A stretch of 64,000 nucleotides of DNA from Roseivivax sp. GX 12232. Lineage in GTDB: Bacteria; Pseudomonadota; Alphaproteobacteria; Rhodobacterales; Rhodobacteraceae. The position numbers and the translations under genes were made by a program. The notes beneath the pieces were generated by a model, which was not told the DNA's origin, did no database searches, and saw only the letters and a program-made list of their open reading frames with translations. Below are positions 54,701 to 62,350 of the stretch, one piece after another. The stretch lies in the NCBI RefSeq assembly GCF_021272185.1, contig NZ_JAJSEC010000004.1:310001-374000 (forward strand). The letters are read 5' to 3'. The stretch's first letter is position 1, and each line of letters opens with the position of its first letter.

Positions 54701-56247
54701 CGCCGCCGCCGCACCACGACATCTACTCGATCGAGGACCTGGCGCAGCTGATCTACGACCTCAAGCAGATCAACCCGCGCGCCAAGGTGACGGTGAAGCT
54801 GGTGGCCTCCTCCGGGGTCGGCACGATCGCCGCGGGCGTGGCCAAGGCCAAGGCCGACGTGATCCTGATCTCGGGTCACAACGGCGGCACCGGCGCCTCG
54901 CCGGCGACCTCGATCAAATACGCGGGCCTGCCCTGGGAGATGGGCCTGACCGAGGCGCACCAGGTGCTGTCGATGAACAACCTGCGCAGCCGCGTCACCC
55001 TGCGGACCGACGGCGGTCTGCGCACGGGCCGCGACATCGTCATGGCGGCAATGATGGGCGCCGAGGAATACGGCATCGGCACCGCCGCGCTGATTGCCAT
55101 GGGCTGCATCATGGTCCGCCAGTGCCAGTCGAACACCTGCCCGGTGGGCGTCTGCACCCAGGACGATGACCTGCGCGAGAAGTTCACCGGCAATGCCGAC
55201 AAGGTGGTGAACCTCATCACCTTCTACGCCCAGGAGGTGCGCGAGCTTCTGGCCCAGATCGGCGCGCGGTCGCTCGACGAGGTGATCGGCCGGGCCGACC
55301 TTCTGAGCCAGGTGAGCCGCGGGTCGGACCACCTCGACGACCTGGACCTGAACCCGCTTCTGATCCGGGTCGACGGCGCCGACGACGTGATCTTCGACCG
55401 CAACGGCCCGCGCAACGAGGTCGACGACACGCTCGACGCCGAGATCGTGAAGGACGCCGCGCGCTTCCTGAACGACGGCGAGAAGATGCAGCTCTCCTAC
55501 GCGGTGCAGAACACGCATCGGACCGTGGGCACGCGCACCTCGAGCCACATCGTCGAGCGCTTCGGCATGCGCAATTCGCTGCAGCCGAACCACCTGACGG
55601 TGAAGCTGACCGGTTCGGCCGGGCAGTCGCTGGGGGCCTTCGCGGCGCCGGGGCTGAAGATCGAGGTCTCGGGCGATGCCAACGACTATGTCGGCAAGGG
55701 GCTCTCGGGCGGCACCGTGGTGGTGCGTCCGCCCATGGCCTCGCCCCTGGTGGCCGCCGACAACACGATCATCGGCAACACCGTGCTTTACGGCGCGACG
55801 GCGGGCTACCTCTTCGCCGCGGGCCGGGCGGGCGAGCGCTTCGCCGTGCGGAACTCCGGCGCGCATGTGGTGGTCGAGGGCTGCGGCTCGAACGGCTGCG
55901 AATACATGACCGGCGGGGTCGCGGTGATCCTGGGCTCGATCGGCGCCAACTTCGGCGCGGGCATGACCGGCGGCATGGCTTATCTCTACGATCCCGAGGG
56001 CCGCGCGCCCGAGCTGATCAACATGGAGAGCCTGGTCGCCTGCCCGGTAAACACCGCCCATTGGGAGGCCGAGCTGAAAGGGCTGATCCAGCGACACCAG
56101 GAAGAGACCGGCAGCCGCAAGGCCGCCGAGATCCTGCAGCACTGGGACGAGGAGAAGGCCCGCTTCCTGCAGGTCTGCCCGAAGGAAATGCTGGACAAGA
56201 TCGAGCATCCGCTGGGCATCGAGGACCACGCCGTCCCGGCGGAGTGA
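51709..56247 (+). CDS. gltB: Glutamate synthase large (alpha) subunit
   Basis: A 1512-aa GltB, full length. The Ntn-type glutaminase starts at Cys34 (HSSCGVGLV) after a 33-residue propeptide that must be cut off. The central and FMN-binding synthase domains follow, with SGHNGGTGASPATSIKYAG and the [3Fe-4S] region CQSNTCPVGVC. The C-terminal beta-helix (GXG domain) has VVEGCGSNGCEYMTGG and GANFGAGMTGG. Together with GltD it assimilates ammonia by way of glutamine. An intrinsic terminator follows 40 bp later. Confidence 0.98.
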   Translation: MTKYDANWAAEMEAKRKWLAENGLYSEAEEHSSCGVGLVVSLDGTPSRKVVESGISALKAIWHRGAVDADGKTGDGAGIHVQIPVSFFYDQIERTGHTPRKDQLMAVGQVFLPRTDFGAQETCRTIVETEVLRMGYYIYGWRHVPVNVDCLGEKANATRPEIEQILISNARGVDEETFERELYVIRRRIEKAAAAAGVNQLYIASLSCRSIIYKGMMLAQDVAEFYPDLQDDRFESAFAIYHQRYSTNTFPQWWLAQPFRMLAHNGEINTLKGNTNWMKSHEIRMASATFGEMAGDIKPIIANGASDSAALDAVFEVLVRAGRNAPMAKTMLVPESWSKQAEELPQAWRDMYSYCNSVMEPWDGPAALAMTDGRWVCGGLDRNGLRPMRYVVTGDDLLIAGSEAGMVPTDEATVKEKGALGPGQMIAVDMAEKKLFHDVEIKNKLAAAQPFGDWVGKITELDEPLSGVQETPLFDAGELRRRQIAAGYTIEEIEQILVPMAEDGKESVASMGDDTPSAVLSKRYRPLSHYFRQNFSQVTNPPIDSLREFRVMSLKTRFGNLKNVLDESSSQTEILVLDTPFVGNAQFEELKTHFNAEMVEIDCTFPTGGGRDTLKENLERIRAEAEDAVRSGAGHITLTDHRADEDKVAMPMILATSAVHSHLTRKGLRTFCSLNVRSAECIDPHYFAVLIGAGATVVNPYLAEDTIADRIRRELLDGTLTEAMRRYRDAIDLGVLKIMSKMGISVVSSYRGGLNFEAVGLSRAMCAEYFPGMISRISGIGVSGIQKKVEEIHALGFRGGRDVMPIGGFYKARKSGETHAWGAQTMHLMQAACDRASYELWSQFSKAMRANPPIHLRDLLDIKPLGKPVPIEEVESITSIRKRFVTPGMSLGALSPEAHRTLSIAMNRIGAKSDSGEGGEDPKDFTPDTNGDNRSAKIKQVASGRFGVTAEYLLNCEELEIKVAQGAKPGEGGQLPGMKVTQLIAKLRHSTPGVTLISPPPHHDIYSIEDLAQLIYDLKQINPRAKVTVKLVASSGVGTIAAGVAKAKADVILISGHNGGTGASPATSIKYAGLPWEMGLTEAHQVLSMNNLRSRVTLRTDGGLRTGRDIVMAAMMGAEEYGIGTAALIAMGCIMVRQCQSNTCPVGVCTQDDDLREKFTGNADKVVNLITFYAQEVRELLAQIGARSLDEVIGRADLLSQVSRGSDHLDDLDLNPLLIRVDGADDVIFDRNGPRNEVDDTLDAEIVKDAARFLNDGEKMQLSYAVQNTHRTVGTRTSSHIVERFGMRNSLQPNHLTVKLTGSAGQSLGAFAAPGLKIEVSGDANDYVGKGLSGGTVVVRPPMASPLVAADNTIIGNTVLYGATAGYLFAAGRAGERFAVRNSGAHVVVEGCGSNGCEYMTGGVAVILGSIGANFGAGMTGGMAYLYDPEGRAPELINMESLVACPVNTAHWEAELKGLIQRHQEETGSRKAAEILQHWDEEKARFLQVCPKEMLDKIEHPLGIEDHAVPAE

Positions 56248-56286
56248 TCCGCGGGCGCGCCCTTGCGGGCGTGCGGTGAATTCAGC

Positions 56287-56319
56287 AAAGGGCCGCCTCG
56301 CTTTGGGGCGGCCCTTTTC
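56287..56319 (+). terminator. Intrinsic terminator of the gltD-GFA-gltB operon
   Basis: GGGCCGCC (56290-56297) pairs with GGCGGCCC (56307-56314), extended by AAA/TTT, and is followed by TTTT. Confidence 0.9.
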
Positions 56320-56418
56320 GCTGGCGGGCCGGTTTCTGCCCGGCGACCCGAGGTCCTGGCCCGCGGTCCCGCGCCTTTTGCTTTGCCGCCCCCCGGCCCG
56401 CCCGGCTATGAGAGAGCC

Positions 56419-57144
56419 ATGGCCAAGAAATCGAGCAAACCCAAAACCAAGACCAAGCCCGCCCGCCTGCGCCCCGGCCGGCTATTGCTGCGCTGGGGCC
56501 TGCGCGGGGTGCTCGCCCTGGCGGTGATCCTGGCGCTCGCCGTGGGGCTCTATCGAATCGTGCCGCCGCCGACGACGCCCTACATCATCGCCGAGGCCCG
56601 ACGGCTCGACGGCGTGGCCCGCGACTGGGTCCCGGCCGAGCGCATCGCCCCGGTCATGCTGCGCGCCGCGGTCGCCGCCGAGGACGCGAATTTCTGCCGC
56701 CACTGGGGCTTCGACATGACCGCGATCCGGGACGCCATCGAGGAGGGCGGCAACCGCGGCGCCTCGACCATTTCCCAGCAGGTAGTGAAGAACGTCTACC
56801 TCTGGCACGGACGGAGTTGGTCGCGGAAGGCGCTCGAGGCGGTGATCACCCCGGCGATCGAGGCGGTCTGGCCCAAGCGCCGCATCCTCGAGGTCTATCT
56901 GAACATCGCCGAGTTCGACGAGGGCGTCTTCGGCGTCGAGGCCGCCGCCCGGCATTACTTCAGCGTCAGCGCCGCCGATCTGAGCCCGACCCAGGCCGCG
57001 CGGCTCGCCGCGATCCTGCCCGACCCCAAGGGCCGCTCCGCCGCCGACCCCTCGGGCGCGGTGCGCCGGCGCGCGGCCTCGATCCTCGACGGGGCCGCCA
57101 CCATCGAGCGCGACGGCCGCGCGGCCTGTTTCGGGGCGGCGTAA
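56419..57144 (+). CDS. mtgA: Monofunctional peptidoglycan transglycosylase
   Basis: A 241-aa MtgA that polymerises glycan strands from lipid II. A Lys/Arg-rich N-terminus is followed by one membrane anchor (VLALAVILALAVGLYRIVPP, about 32-51). The GT51 motifs are intact: RAAVAAEDANFCRHWGFD with the catalytic Glu, GASTISQQVVKNVYLWHGRS, KRRILEVYLNIAEFDEGVFGVEAAA, and the second Glu within it. The ATG at 56419 was chosen; the frame upstream is only the gltB terminator region. It is monocistronic. Confidence 0.96.
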   Translation: MAKKSSKPKTKTKPARLRPGRLLLRWGLRGVLALAVILALAVGLYRIVPPPTTPYIIAEARRLDGVARDWVPAERIAPVMLRAAVAAEDANFCRHWGFDMTAIRDAIEEGGNRGASTISQQVVKNVYLWHGRSWSRKALEAVITPAIEAVWPKRRILEVYLNIAEFDEGVFGVEAAARHYFSVSAADLSPTQAARLAAILPDPKGRSAADPSGAVRRRAASILDGAATIERDGRAACFGAA

Positions 57145-57244
57145 CCCCGCCCCGCGGTGCCTTGCGGGGCCTTGGATGGTTGAACAGCTTGGCCCGCAGG
57201 CGCTAGAGACAAGACGGATTTCAGGAAGCGTTTCGGACCCCTTC

Positions 57245-57910
57245 ATGGCAAAGCTCTACCACGTGCCGCTGTCGCCCTTCTGCCGCAAGGTGCGGCTCAG
57301 CCTCGCCGAGAAACGGATCGAGGTCGAGCTGATCGAAGAGCGCTACTGGGAGAAGGATCCCGATTTCCTGCGCCGGAACCCGGCGGCCAAGGTGCCGATC
57401 CTGAAGATCGACGGCAAGACCATGGCCGAGAGCGCGGCGATCTGCGAGTGGATCGAGGAGAAGCACCCCGAGCCCGCGCTACTGCCCCGCGGTGCGGACG
57501 CGCGCTACGAGGTGCGCCGGCTGGTCGGCTGGTTCGACGACAAGTTCCACAACGAGGTCACCTCCAAGCTGCTCTACGAGCGGGTGAACAAGAAGGTGAT
57601 GAAGGCGGGCTTCCCGGACAGCTCCAACGTCAAGGCCGGGGCCAAGGCGATCAAGTATCATCTCGACTACATGGCCTGGCTGCTCGACCACCGCCGCTGG
57701 CTGGCGGGCGACGTGATGACACTGGCCGATTTTGCCGCCGCCGCGCATCTCTCGGCGCTGGATTACATCTCGGACGTCGACTGGAACCGGCAGGCGGCGG
57801 TGAAGGACTGGTACGCGAAGATCAAGTCGCGGCCCGCCTTCCGCTCGATCCTCGCCGACCAGCTGCCCGGCTTCCCGCAGCCGCCGCATTATGCCGACCT
57901 CGATTTCTGA
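57245..57910 (+). CDS. Glutathione S-transferase family protein
   Basis: A 221-aa GST-fold protein. The thioredoxin-like N-terminal domain has LYHVPLSPFCRKVRLSLAEK (a Ser and Cys in the active-site area), the cis-Pro AAKVPIL, and ESAAICEWIEEKHPE for gamma-glutamyl binding. The C-terminal all-helical domain ends with LADFAAAAHLSALDYI and a PAFRSILADQLPGF tail. The substrate is unknown. I used the ATG at 57245; it is followed by repeats and then queG on the same strand. Confidence 0.92.
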   Translation: MAKLYHVPLSPFCRKVRLSLAEKRIEVELIEERYWEKDPDFLRRNPAAKVPILKIDGKTMAESAAICEWIEEKHPEPALLPRGADARYEVRRLVGWFDDKFHNEVTSKLLYERVNKKVMKAGFPDSSNVKAGAKAIKYHLDYMAWLLDHRRWLAGDVMTLADFAAAAHLSALDYISDVDWNRQAAVKDWYAKIKSRPAFRSILADQLPGFPQPPHYADLDF

Positions 57911-58004
57911 TCCTGGTCCCTGCGCGGTTTTGGCGTGGGGTTTTGGTGGTTGGGTCTGTCCTCCTGGCTATGGTTTTGGTTGCGCCCCACGCCTTCGGCG
58001 CGGG

Positions 58005-58075
58005 TCGCCCGAGCGGGGGCTCCGCCCCCGCACCCCCGGAGTATTTTTGGCCCGATCATGCCCGGGGGTGGGCGT
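58005..58075. repeat. Stem-loop repeat family 2, single copy
   Basis: GCGGGGGC-TCC-GCCCCCGC (58013-58031) is a perfect 8-bp stem with a 3-base loop. It is followed by ACCCCCGGAGTATTTTTGG and CCCGATCATGCC. It is the cleanest single copy of the family and lies downstream of the GST gene. The stretch 57911-58004 shows no gene. Confidence 0.85.
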
Positions 58076-58209
58076 GGATCTGGGGCGGCGTGACTTTGGG
58101 ACTGCGCCGGATCGCCGTATCGATTTGGCCGAGCGCTTCTCCGCTGCTCTGGGCGCGCGCTTGTCCGCTGATTTGACAGCGCGCTTCTTCACCGCTCTGG
58201 TCGCGCGCC

Positions 58210-58414
58210 CATCAGATCACGCCACGGGGTGGGCATCGGATCGAACGGAACGCTCCTCCGATCACGCCAAGGGATACGCGTTGGATCGACCCGAGCGCAC
58301 CTCCGATCACGCCAAGGGGTGCGTGTTGGATCGCCCCGAACGCTCCCCCGATCGCACCATTGGGTGCGCAGTGGATCGCCCCGAGCGCCTCCTCGATCAC
58401 GCCAGAGGGACCGC
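58210..58414. repeat. Minisatellite with a 45-bp period directly before queG
   Basis: GATCAC or GATCGC starts a unit at 58215, 58260, 58305, 58350 and 58395, exactly 45 bases apart. The unit also shares GCCAAGGGGT, GTTGGATCG and CCGARCGC. Looser relatives extend back to about 58125. The last unit reads GATCACGCCAGAGGGACCGC and runs into the queG ATG, so it supplies the AGAGGGA ribosome site. As 45 is a multiple of three, the queG frame stays open upstream for 62 codons. Confidence 0.92.
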
Positions 58415-59455
58415 ATGGATCTGACGACCCGCCTCAAGGAAGAGGCCCGCGCGCAGGGCTTCACCCTTTGCCGGATCTGCGGACCCGACGACATTCCAGA
58501 GGTGCCCGAACGCCTGCGCGCCTTTCTCGCAGCAGGGCGGCATGGACAGATGTCCTGGCTCGAGGATCGTGCCTCCTGGCGCGGGGACCCGCGCGTCCTC
58601 TGGCCCGAGGCACAATCCATCATCATGTTGGGCGAGAGCTACACGCCCGGGCATGACCCGCTGGAGGTGCTGGGCCAACCCGACCGCGCGGCGATCTCGG
58701 TTTATGCTCAGAATCGAGACTACCATGACGTTGTTAAGAAACGGTTGAAGCGCCTGGGCCGCTGGCTGATCGAGGCCGCCGAGGGCGCGCCCGAGATCAA
58801 GGTCTTCGTCGACACCGCCCCGGTCGCGGAAAAGCCCTTAGGCCAGGCGGCGGGCCTGGGCTGGCAGGGCAAGCACACCAACCTGGTCAGCCGGGAGATG
58901 GGCTCTTGGTTCTTCATCGGCGCGATCTTCACCACGCTCGATCTGGACCGCGACGCTCCCGAGAGCGATCACTGCGGCAGTTGCCGCGCCTGCCTCGACG
59001 TCTGCCCGACGGATGCCTTCCCGGCACCCTACCAGCTCGATGCGCGGCGCTGCATTTCCTACCTCACGATCGAGCACAAGGGCCCGGTCGACGAGGCGCT
59101 GCGCCCCGGGCTCGGCAACCGGATCTACGGCTGCGACGATTGCCTCGCGGTTTGCCCCTGGAACAAATTCGCGGCCGAGGCCCAAGAGGCCAAATACCAG
59201 GCCCGCGACGACCTTCTGGCGCCGCCCTTGGCCGAGCTGGCCATGCTCGACGACGCCGGGTTCCGTGCGCGGTTTTCCGGCTCTCCGATAAAGCGGATCG
59301 GCCGCGACCGCTTCGTGCGGAACGTGGCTTATGCCATCGGGAACTCCGGCGATGCGGCGCTGCGCGAGGTGGCGCGCGCCTTGACGGAGGATGCCGACCC
59401 CACGGTGCGCGACGCGGCGCGCTGGGCCTTGGCGCGGCTGCCGGAAGAGGGGTGA
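58415..59455 (+). CDS. queG: Epoxyqueuosine reductase
   Basis: A cobalamin- and Fe-S-dependent enzyme for the last step of queuosine synthesis in tRNA (epoxyqueuosine to queuosine). It is 346 aa from the ATG at 58415. Two [4Fe-4S] clusters are held by [16 protein letters not shown] and the later [11 protein letters not shown]. The N-terminal domain has [21 protein letters not shown] and the [25 protein letters not shown]-type core. A C-terminal HEAT-like repeat ends the chain ([15 protein letters not shown]). I prefer this ATG over one at 58229, whose extra codons come from the tandem repeat. Confidence 0.95.
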   Translation: MDLTTRLKEEARAQGFTLCRICGPDDIPEVPERLRAFLAAGRHGQMSWLEDRASWRGDPRVLWPEAQSIIMLGESYTPGHDPLEVLGQPDRAAISVYAQNRDYHDVVKKRLKRLGRWLIEAAEGAPEIKVFVDTAPVAEKPLGQAAGLGWQGKHTNLVSREMGSWFFIGAIFTTLDLDRDAPESDHCGSCRACLDVCPTDAFPAPYQLDARRCISYLTIEHKGPVDEALRPGLGNRIYGCDDCLAVCPWNKFAAEAQEAKYQARDDLLAPPLAELAMLDDAGFRARFSGSPIKRIGRDRFVRNVAYAIGNSGDAALREVARALTEDADPTVRDAARWALARLPEEG

Positions 59456-59652
59456 ACGTCGAGGGCAGTGCGCGCGTGTGGCTTGGAAGCAAAATTCGCG
59501 CCTCGCGTTGAGCCGCCTGGGAATGCGAGGCAGAGAGCGCACGCAAACCATTAAATTCACTGTGTCTTTGCGACTGGCTTGATGCCCGCCGTGGCCAAAT
59601 GGGCCTTGGATGTCCGGCCCCCGCGCGGGGAAGACGCGGGGGCCGGTGCGCG

Positions 59653-60141
59653 TCAGGCGCGATCGTCGATCAGCAGCTCCACGGTGCCCGCGCTGCCCGC
59701 GAAGACGCCGATCACGTCCTCGGGAGCGTAGCCTTCGGCCTCCAGAGCGTCGCTGAGCGCGGCATTGCCGGCCACGGCATCCTGGATCTCGGTCAGCTCG
59801 CCCTCGGCATCAGCCAGCGCGAGGTCGAGGCGTTCCGCCTCGCCCGGGGCCGCGCCCGGAAAGTCGGAGATCGCCATGGTTTCGATCGCCGCGTCGGCGG
59901 GCAGGTCGGAGACCTCGGCCATGGGCGGCAGCCCGTCCTCATAGGCCGTCACCAGCGCGTCCAGCGTCTCGGGTGCGCCGCCAGCCGCGCGCGGGGCCTC
60001 CATGCCGAGCGGGCTCGTTTGGCTGCTGGCCTCGGGCGCCGACAGGCTGCTGTCGGGTGCGGTCTGGGCCTGCACCCCGGCGGCAAGCGCTGTGGAGGCA
60101 AGAAGGGCGGTGACGCCCAGGGTCTTGCTGCGGATGGTCAT
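59653..60141 (-). CDS. Small secreted protein of unknown function
   Basis: A 162-aa protein with a clear signal peptide (TIRSKTLGVTALLASTALAAGVQAQ, cut near residue 26). The mature part is acidic and Ala/Ser/Pro-rich, then has a compact region at about 55-162 (ETLDALVTAYEDGLP, then ELTEIQDAVAGNAALSDALEAEGY). It contains no Cys and no known motif that I recognise. A strong AAAGGAG ribosome site lies 7 bp before the ATG at 60141. It is divergent from msrB. Confidence 0.82.
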   Translation of the reverse strand: MTIRSKTLGVTALLASTALAAGVQAQTAPDSSLSAPEASSQTSPLGMEAPRAAGGAPETLDALVTAYEDGLPPMAEVSDLPADAAIETMAISDFPGAAPGEAERLDLALADAEGELTEIQDAVAGNAALSDALEAEGYAPEDVIGVFAGSAGTVELLIDDRA

Positions 60142-60450
60142 AGCAATACTCCTTTGCTCTGCTCGGCCCCGTTGCCGAGGATCGGCGCCGGGGCTGGGCA
60201 AGACATGGGCGCTTGGCCGAGGCCTGTCGCCACCTCGCTGCGCGACACCGCATTTTGAGCGCTGGCCCGCCCGCGGCGCGGGCTTGGGTGGTGCGACTCC
60301 TTGCCGGTTCCCGGGCTTGCCGCGTCGATGGCGCCCGGTCGCCGAGAGGGTTGGCATCTCACGGCGGGCTGGCGCCGAAGATCCCCCCCGTTGCGTTCGC
60401 GCTGCAGGGCCCCATCTTGAACCCAAAGGACCACTGACCAGGAGGGGCCC
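60142..60450. other. Gene-free stretch between divergent genes
   Basis: This 309-bp region must carry promoters for the secreted-protein gene and for msrB. I see a CCGCCCGCGGCGCGGGC palindrome near 60270 and no convincing -35/-10 pair. An AGGAGG ribosome site for msrB lies at its right end. Confidence 0.5.
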
Positions 60451-60900
60451 ATGGCCGACTACCGCAAAGACCCCGACATCGTCGCGGCGCTCGACCCCGA
60501 GAGCTACCGTGTCACCCAGGAGAACGGCACCGAGCGGCCGGGCACGGGGCGCTATCTGCAGAACAAGGAGCCGGGCATCTACGTCGACATCGTTTCCGGT
60601 GAACCGCTCTTTGCCTCCTCTTCCAAGTATGAGTCGGGCTGCGGTTGGCCCAGCTTCGTGAAACCGATCGAGCCCGCGAATATTGCGGAACTGCGTGATA
60701 CCACCCACGGCATGATCCGGACCGAGGTGCGCTCCAAGCACGGCGACAGCCATCTGGGCCATGTATTTCCGGACGGTCCGGCCGACCGAGGCGGGCTGCG
60801 CTACTGCATCAATTCGGCGGCCTTGCGGTTCGTGCATCGCGACGACATGGAGGCTGAGGGCTACGGCCAATATCTTGACCAGGTGGAGGAAAGAGCATGA
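60451..60900 (+). CDS. msrB: Peptide methionine-(R)-S-oxide reductase
   Basis: A 149-aa MsrB that repairs the R-form of methionine sulfoxide in proteins. The signature blocks are [12 protein letters not shown] at about 62-73, [17 protein letters not shown] and the catalytic Cys in [13 protein letters not shown]. The two zinc CxxC pairs seen in E. coli MsrB are absent, so this is the zinc-free type. An AGGAGG ribosome site lies just before the ATG. It overlaps msrA by 4 bp. Confidence 0.96.
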   Translation: MADYRKDPDIVAALDPESYRVTQENGTERPGTGRYLQNKEPGIYVDIVSGEPLFASSSKYESGCGWPSFVKPIEPANIAELRDTTHGMIRTEVRSKHGDSHLGHVFPDGPADRGGLRYCINSAALRFVHRDDMEAEGYGQYLDQVEERA

Positions 60901-61409
60901 GCGAACATCAACGCGCGGTCCTGGCCGGAGGCTGCTTCTGGGGCATGCAGGACCTCATCCGCAAGCTCGACGGCGTCGAGGGCACCCGGGTCGGCTATAC
61001 CGGCGGCGACGTCCCGAATGCGACCTACCGCAATCACGGCACCCATGCCGAGGGCATCGAGATCATCTTCGACCCTGCGCGCATCTCCTACCGGCGGCTC
61101 CTGGAGGTCTTCTTCCAGATCCACGATCCGACCACGCTCAATCGTCAGGGCAATGACATCGGTCTCTCCTATCGGTCGGCGATCTACTATGTCGACGAGG
61201 CGCAGAAACAGACGGCGCTCGACACGATCGCGGATGTCGAGGCGTCCGGCCTCTGGCCGGGCAAGGTGGTCACCGAGGTCGAACCTGTCGGCGACTTCTG
61301 GGAAGCCGAGCCGGAGCACCAGGACTACCTGGAGCGGATCCCGAACGGCTACACCTGCCACTTCCCGCGTCCCGACTGGGTTCTGCCGCGGCGCGACGCG
61401 GCGGAGTGA
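60897..61409 (+). CDS. msrA: Peptide methionine-(S)-S-oxide reductase
   Basis: A 170-aa MsrA that repairs the S-form of methionine sulfoxide. The active-site motif [13 protein letters not shown] is at about 9-21 (Cys13), with [12 protein letters not shown] and the conserved [22 protein letters not shown] region. EHQDYLER near the end completes the site. The start codon overlaps the msrB stop, so the two repair enzymes are made together. A strong terminator follows. Confidence 0.97.
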   Translation: MSEHQRAVLAGGCFWGMQDLIRKLDGVEGTRVGYTGGDVPNATYRNHGTHAEGIEIIFDPARISYRRLLEVFFQIHDPTTLNRQGNDIGLSYRSAIYYVDEAQKQTALDTIADVEASGLWPGKVVTEVEPVGDFWEAEPEHQDYLERIPNGYTCHFPRPDWVLPRRDAAE

Positions 61410-61419
61410 CCCGAGCTTT

Positions 61420-61456
61420 CCCCGCGGCCTGGTCAGGGCCGCGGGGGCGCGTTTTG
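61420..61456 (+). terminator. Intrinsic terminator of msrBA
   Basis: CCCCGCGGCC (61420-61429) pairs with GGCCGCGGGG (61437-61446) around a 7-base loop, with GCGCGTTTT after it. Confidence 0.88.
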
Positions 61457-61536
61457 GGGAAACGAGCGCTTGGGGGACCCTGAATGCCGGGTCTGCCGCT
61501 AGAATTCCCCGAAAGGTGTGAAGAAAGGGTTAAGAG

Positions 61537-61557
61537 GCTGCAAAAATATTCTGCAGC
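61537..61557. repeat. Inverted repeat GCTGCA-N9-TGCAGC upstream of radC
   Basis: Perfect 6-bp arms (61537-61542 and 61552-61557) flank an AT-rich spacer AAAATATTC. This AT-rich spot in a GC-rich region is a plausible regulator or promoter site for radC. Confidence 0.45.
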
Positions 61558-61561
61558 GCCG

Positions 61562-61576
61562 TTAATCCCGCTTTAA
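61562..61576. promoter_or_regulatory. CtrA-type box TTAA-N7-TTAA before radC
   Basis: TTAATCCCGCTTTAA matches the full CtrA consensus TTAA-N7-TTAA and is followed by CC. It ends 24 bp before the radC start codon. A further TTAA lies at 61530-61533. In Rhodobacterales CtrA controls motility, gene transfer agents and DNA-uptake genes. Confidence 0.6.
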
Positions 61577-61600
61577 CCCGCCGCGCGGCAGCCTGCGGGT

Positions 61601-62350
61601 ATGTTCATACGCGGATTTTCAGAAGCGCAGGGCCAGCTGTTCGACACCCCGTCGCGGGATGCGGGCGGCCCGGTTTTGCCCTCTTACCTGCGCGACCACC
61701 GGCAACGGTTGCGCGACCGCTTCCTCTCGGGCGGGGCCGAGGCGGTGCCGGATTACGAGCTTCTTGAGCTGGTCCTATTCCGGGCGATTCCGCGCCGCGA
61801 TGTGAAACCTCTTGCGCGCCGCCTGATCGAGACGTTCGGAGACTACGGCCAGGTCCTGGCGGCCCCCGCGACCCGCCTGGCCGAGGTCGAGGGCGTCGGC
61901 CCCGCCGTGATCTGCGAGCTCAAGGTCATCGAGGCCGCAGCGCAGCGCCTGGCCCGCGCGCGGGTGATCAACCGGCCGGTGGTCTCGAGCTGGCAGGCGC
62001 TTTTGGACTATTGCCGGACCGCGCTCGCCAACCGCGAGGTCGAGGAGTTTCGCCTGCTGTTCCTCGACCGCAAGAACGTATTGATCGCCGACGAAGCCCA
62101 GGCGCGCGGCACGGTCGACCATGTGCCGGTCTACCCGCGTGAGGTGATCAAACGCGCGCTGGAGCTGAACGCCTCGGCCCTGATCCTGGTGCACAACCAT
62201 CCATCCGGCGACGCCGCGCCGTCCGAGGCCGACATCGCGATGACACAGCAGGTTGCCGCGGTGGCCGAGGTCATGGGCGTGGTCCTGCATGACCACCTGG
62301 TGATCGGCAAGAAGGGGGCGCTCAGCTTCCGGGCGGAGGGGCTGATCTAA
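61601..62350 (+). CDS. radC: RadC-family JAB-domain protein
   Basis: A 249-aa RadC (YeeS) protein. An N-terminal helix-hairpin-helix-like part (RLAEVEGVGPAVICELKVIEAA at about 91-112) is followed by a JAB/MPN domain, whose metal motif HNHPSGDAAPSEADIAMT is at about 197-214. The old link with DNA repair is doubtful. In other bacteria radC-like genes are tied to natural transformation. The stop overlaps that of the PBP-OmpA gene by 4 bp tail to tail. Confidence 0.95.
   Translation: MFIRGFSEAQGQLFDTPSRDAGGPVLPSYLRDHRQRLRDRFLSGGAEAVPDYELLELVLFRAIPRRDVKPLARRLIETFGDYGQVLAAPATRLAEVEGVGPAVICELKVIEAAAQRLARARVINRPVVSSWQALLDYCRTALANREVEEFRLLFLDRKNVLIADEAQARGTVDHVPVYPREVIKRALELNASALILVHNHPSGDAAPSEADIAMTQQVAAVAEVMGVVLHDHLVIGKKGALSFRAEGLI

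Noticed and set aside
45082-56229. Very long antisense frames opposite dnaE2 (45082-49656) and gltB (51601-56229)
   Set aside because: They have the same low-complexity composition as other shadows and are fully explained by the well-supported sense genes.
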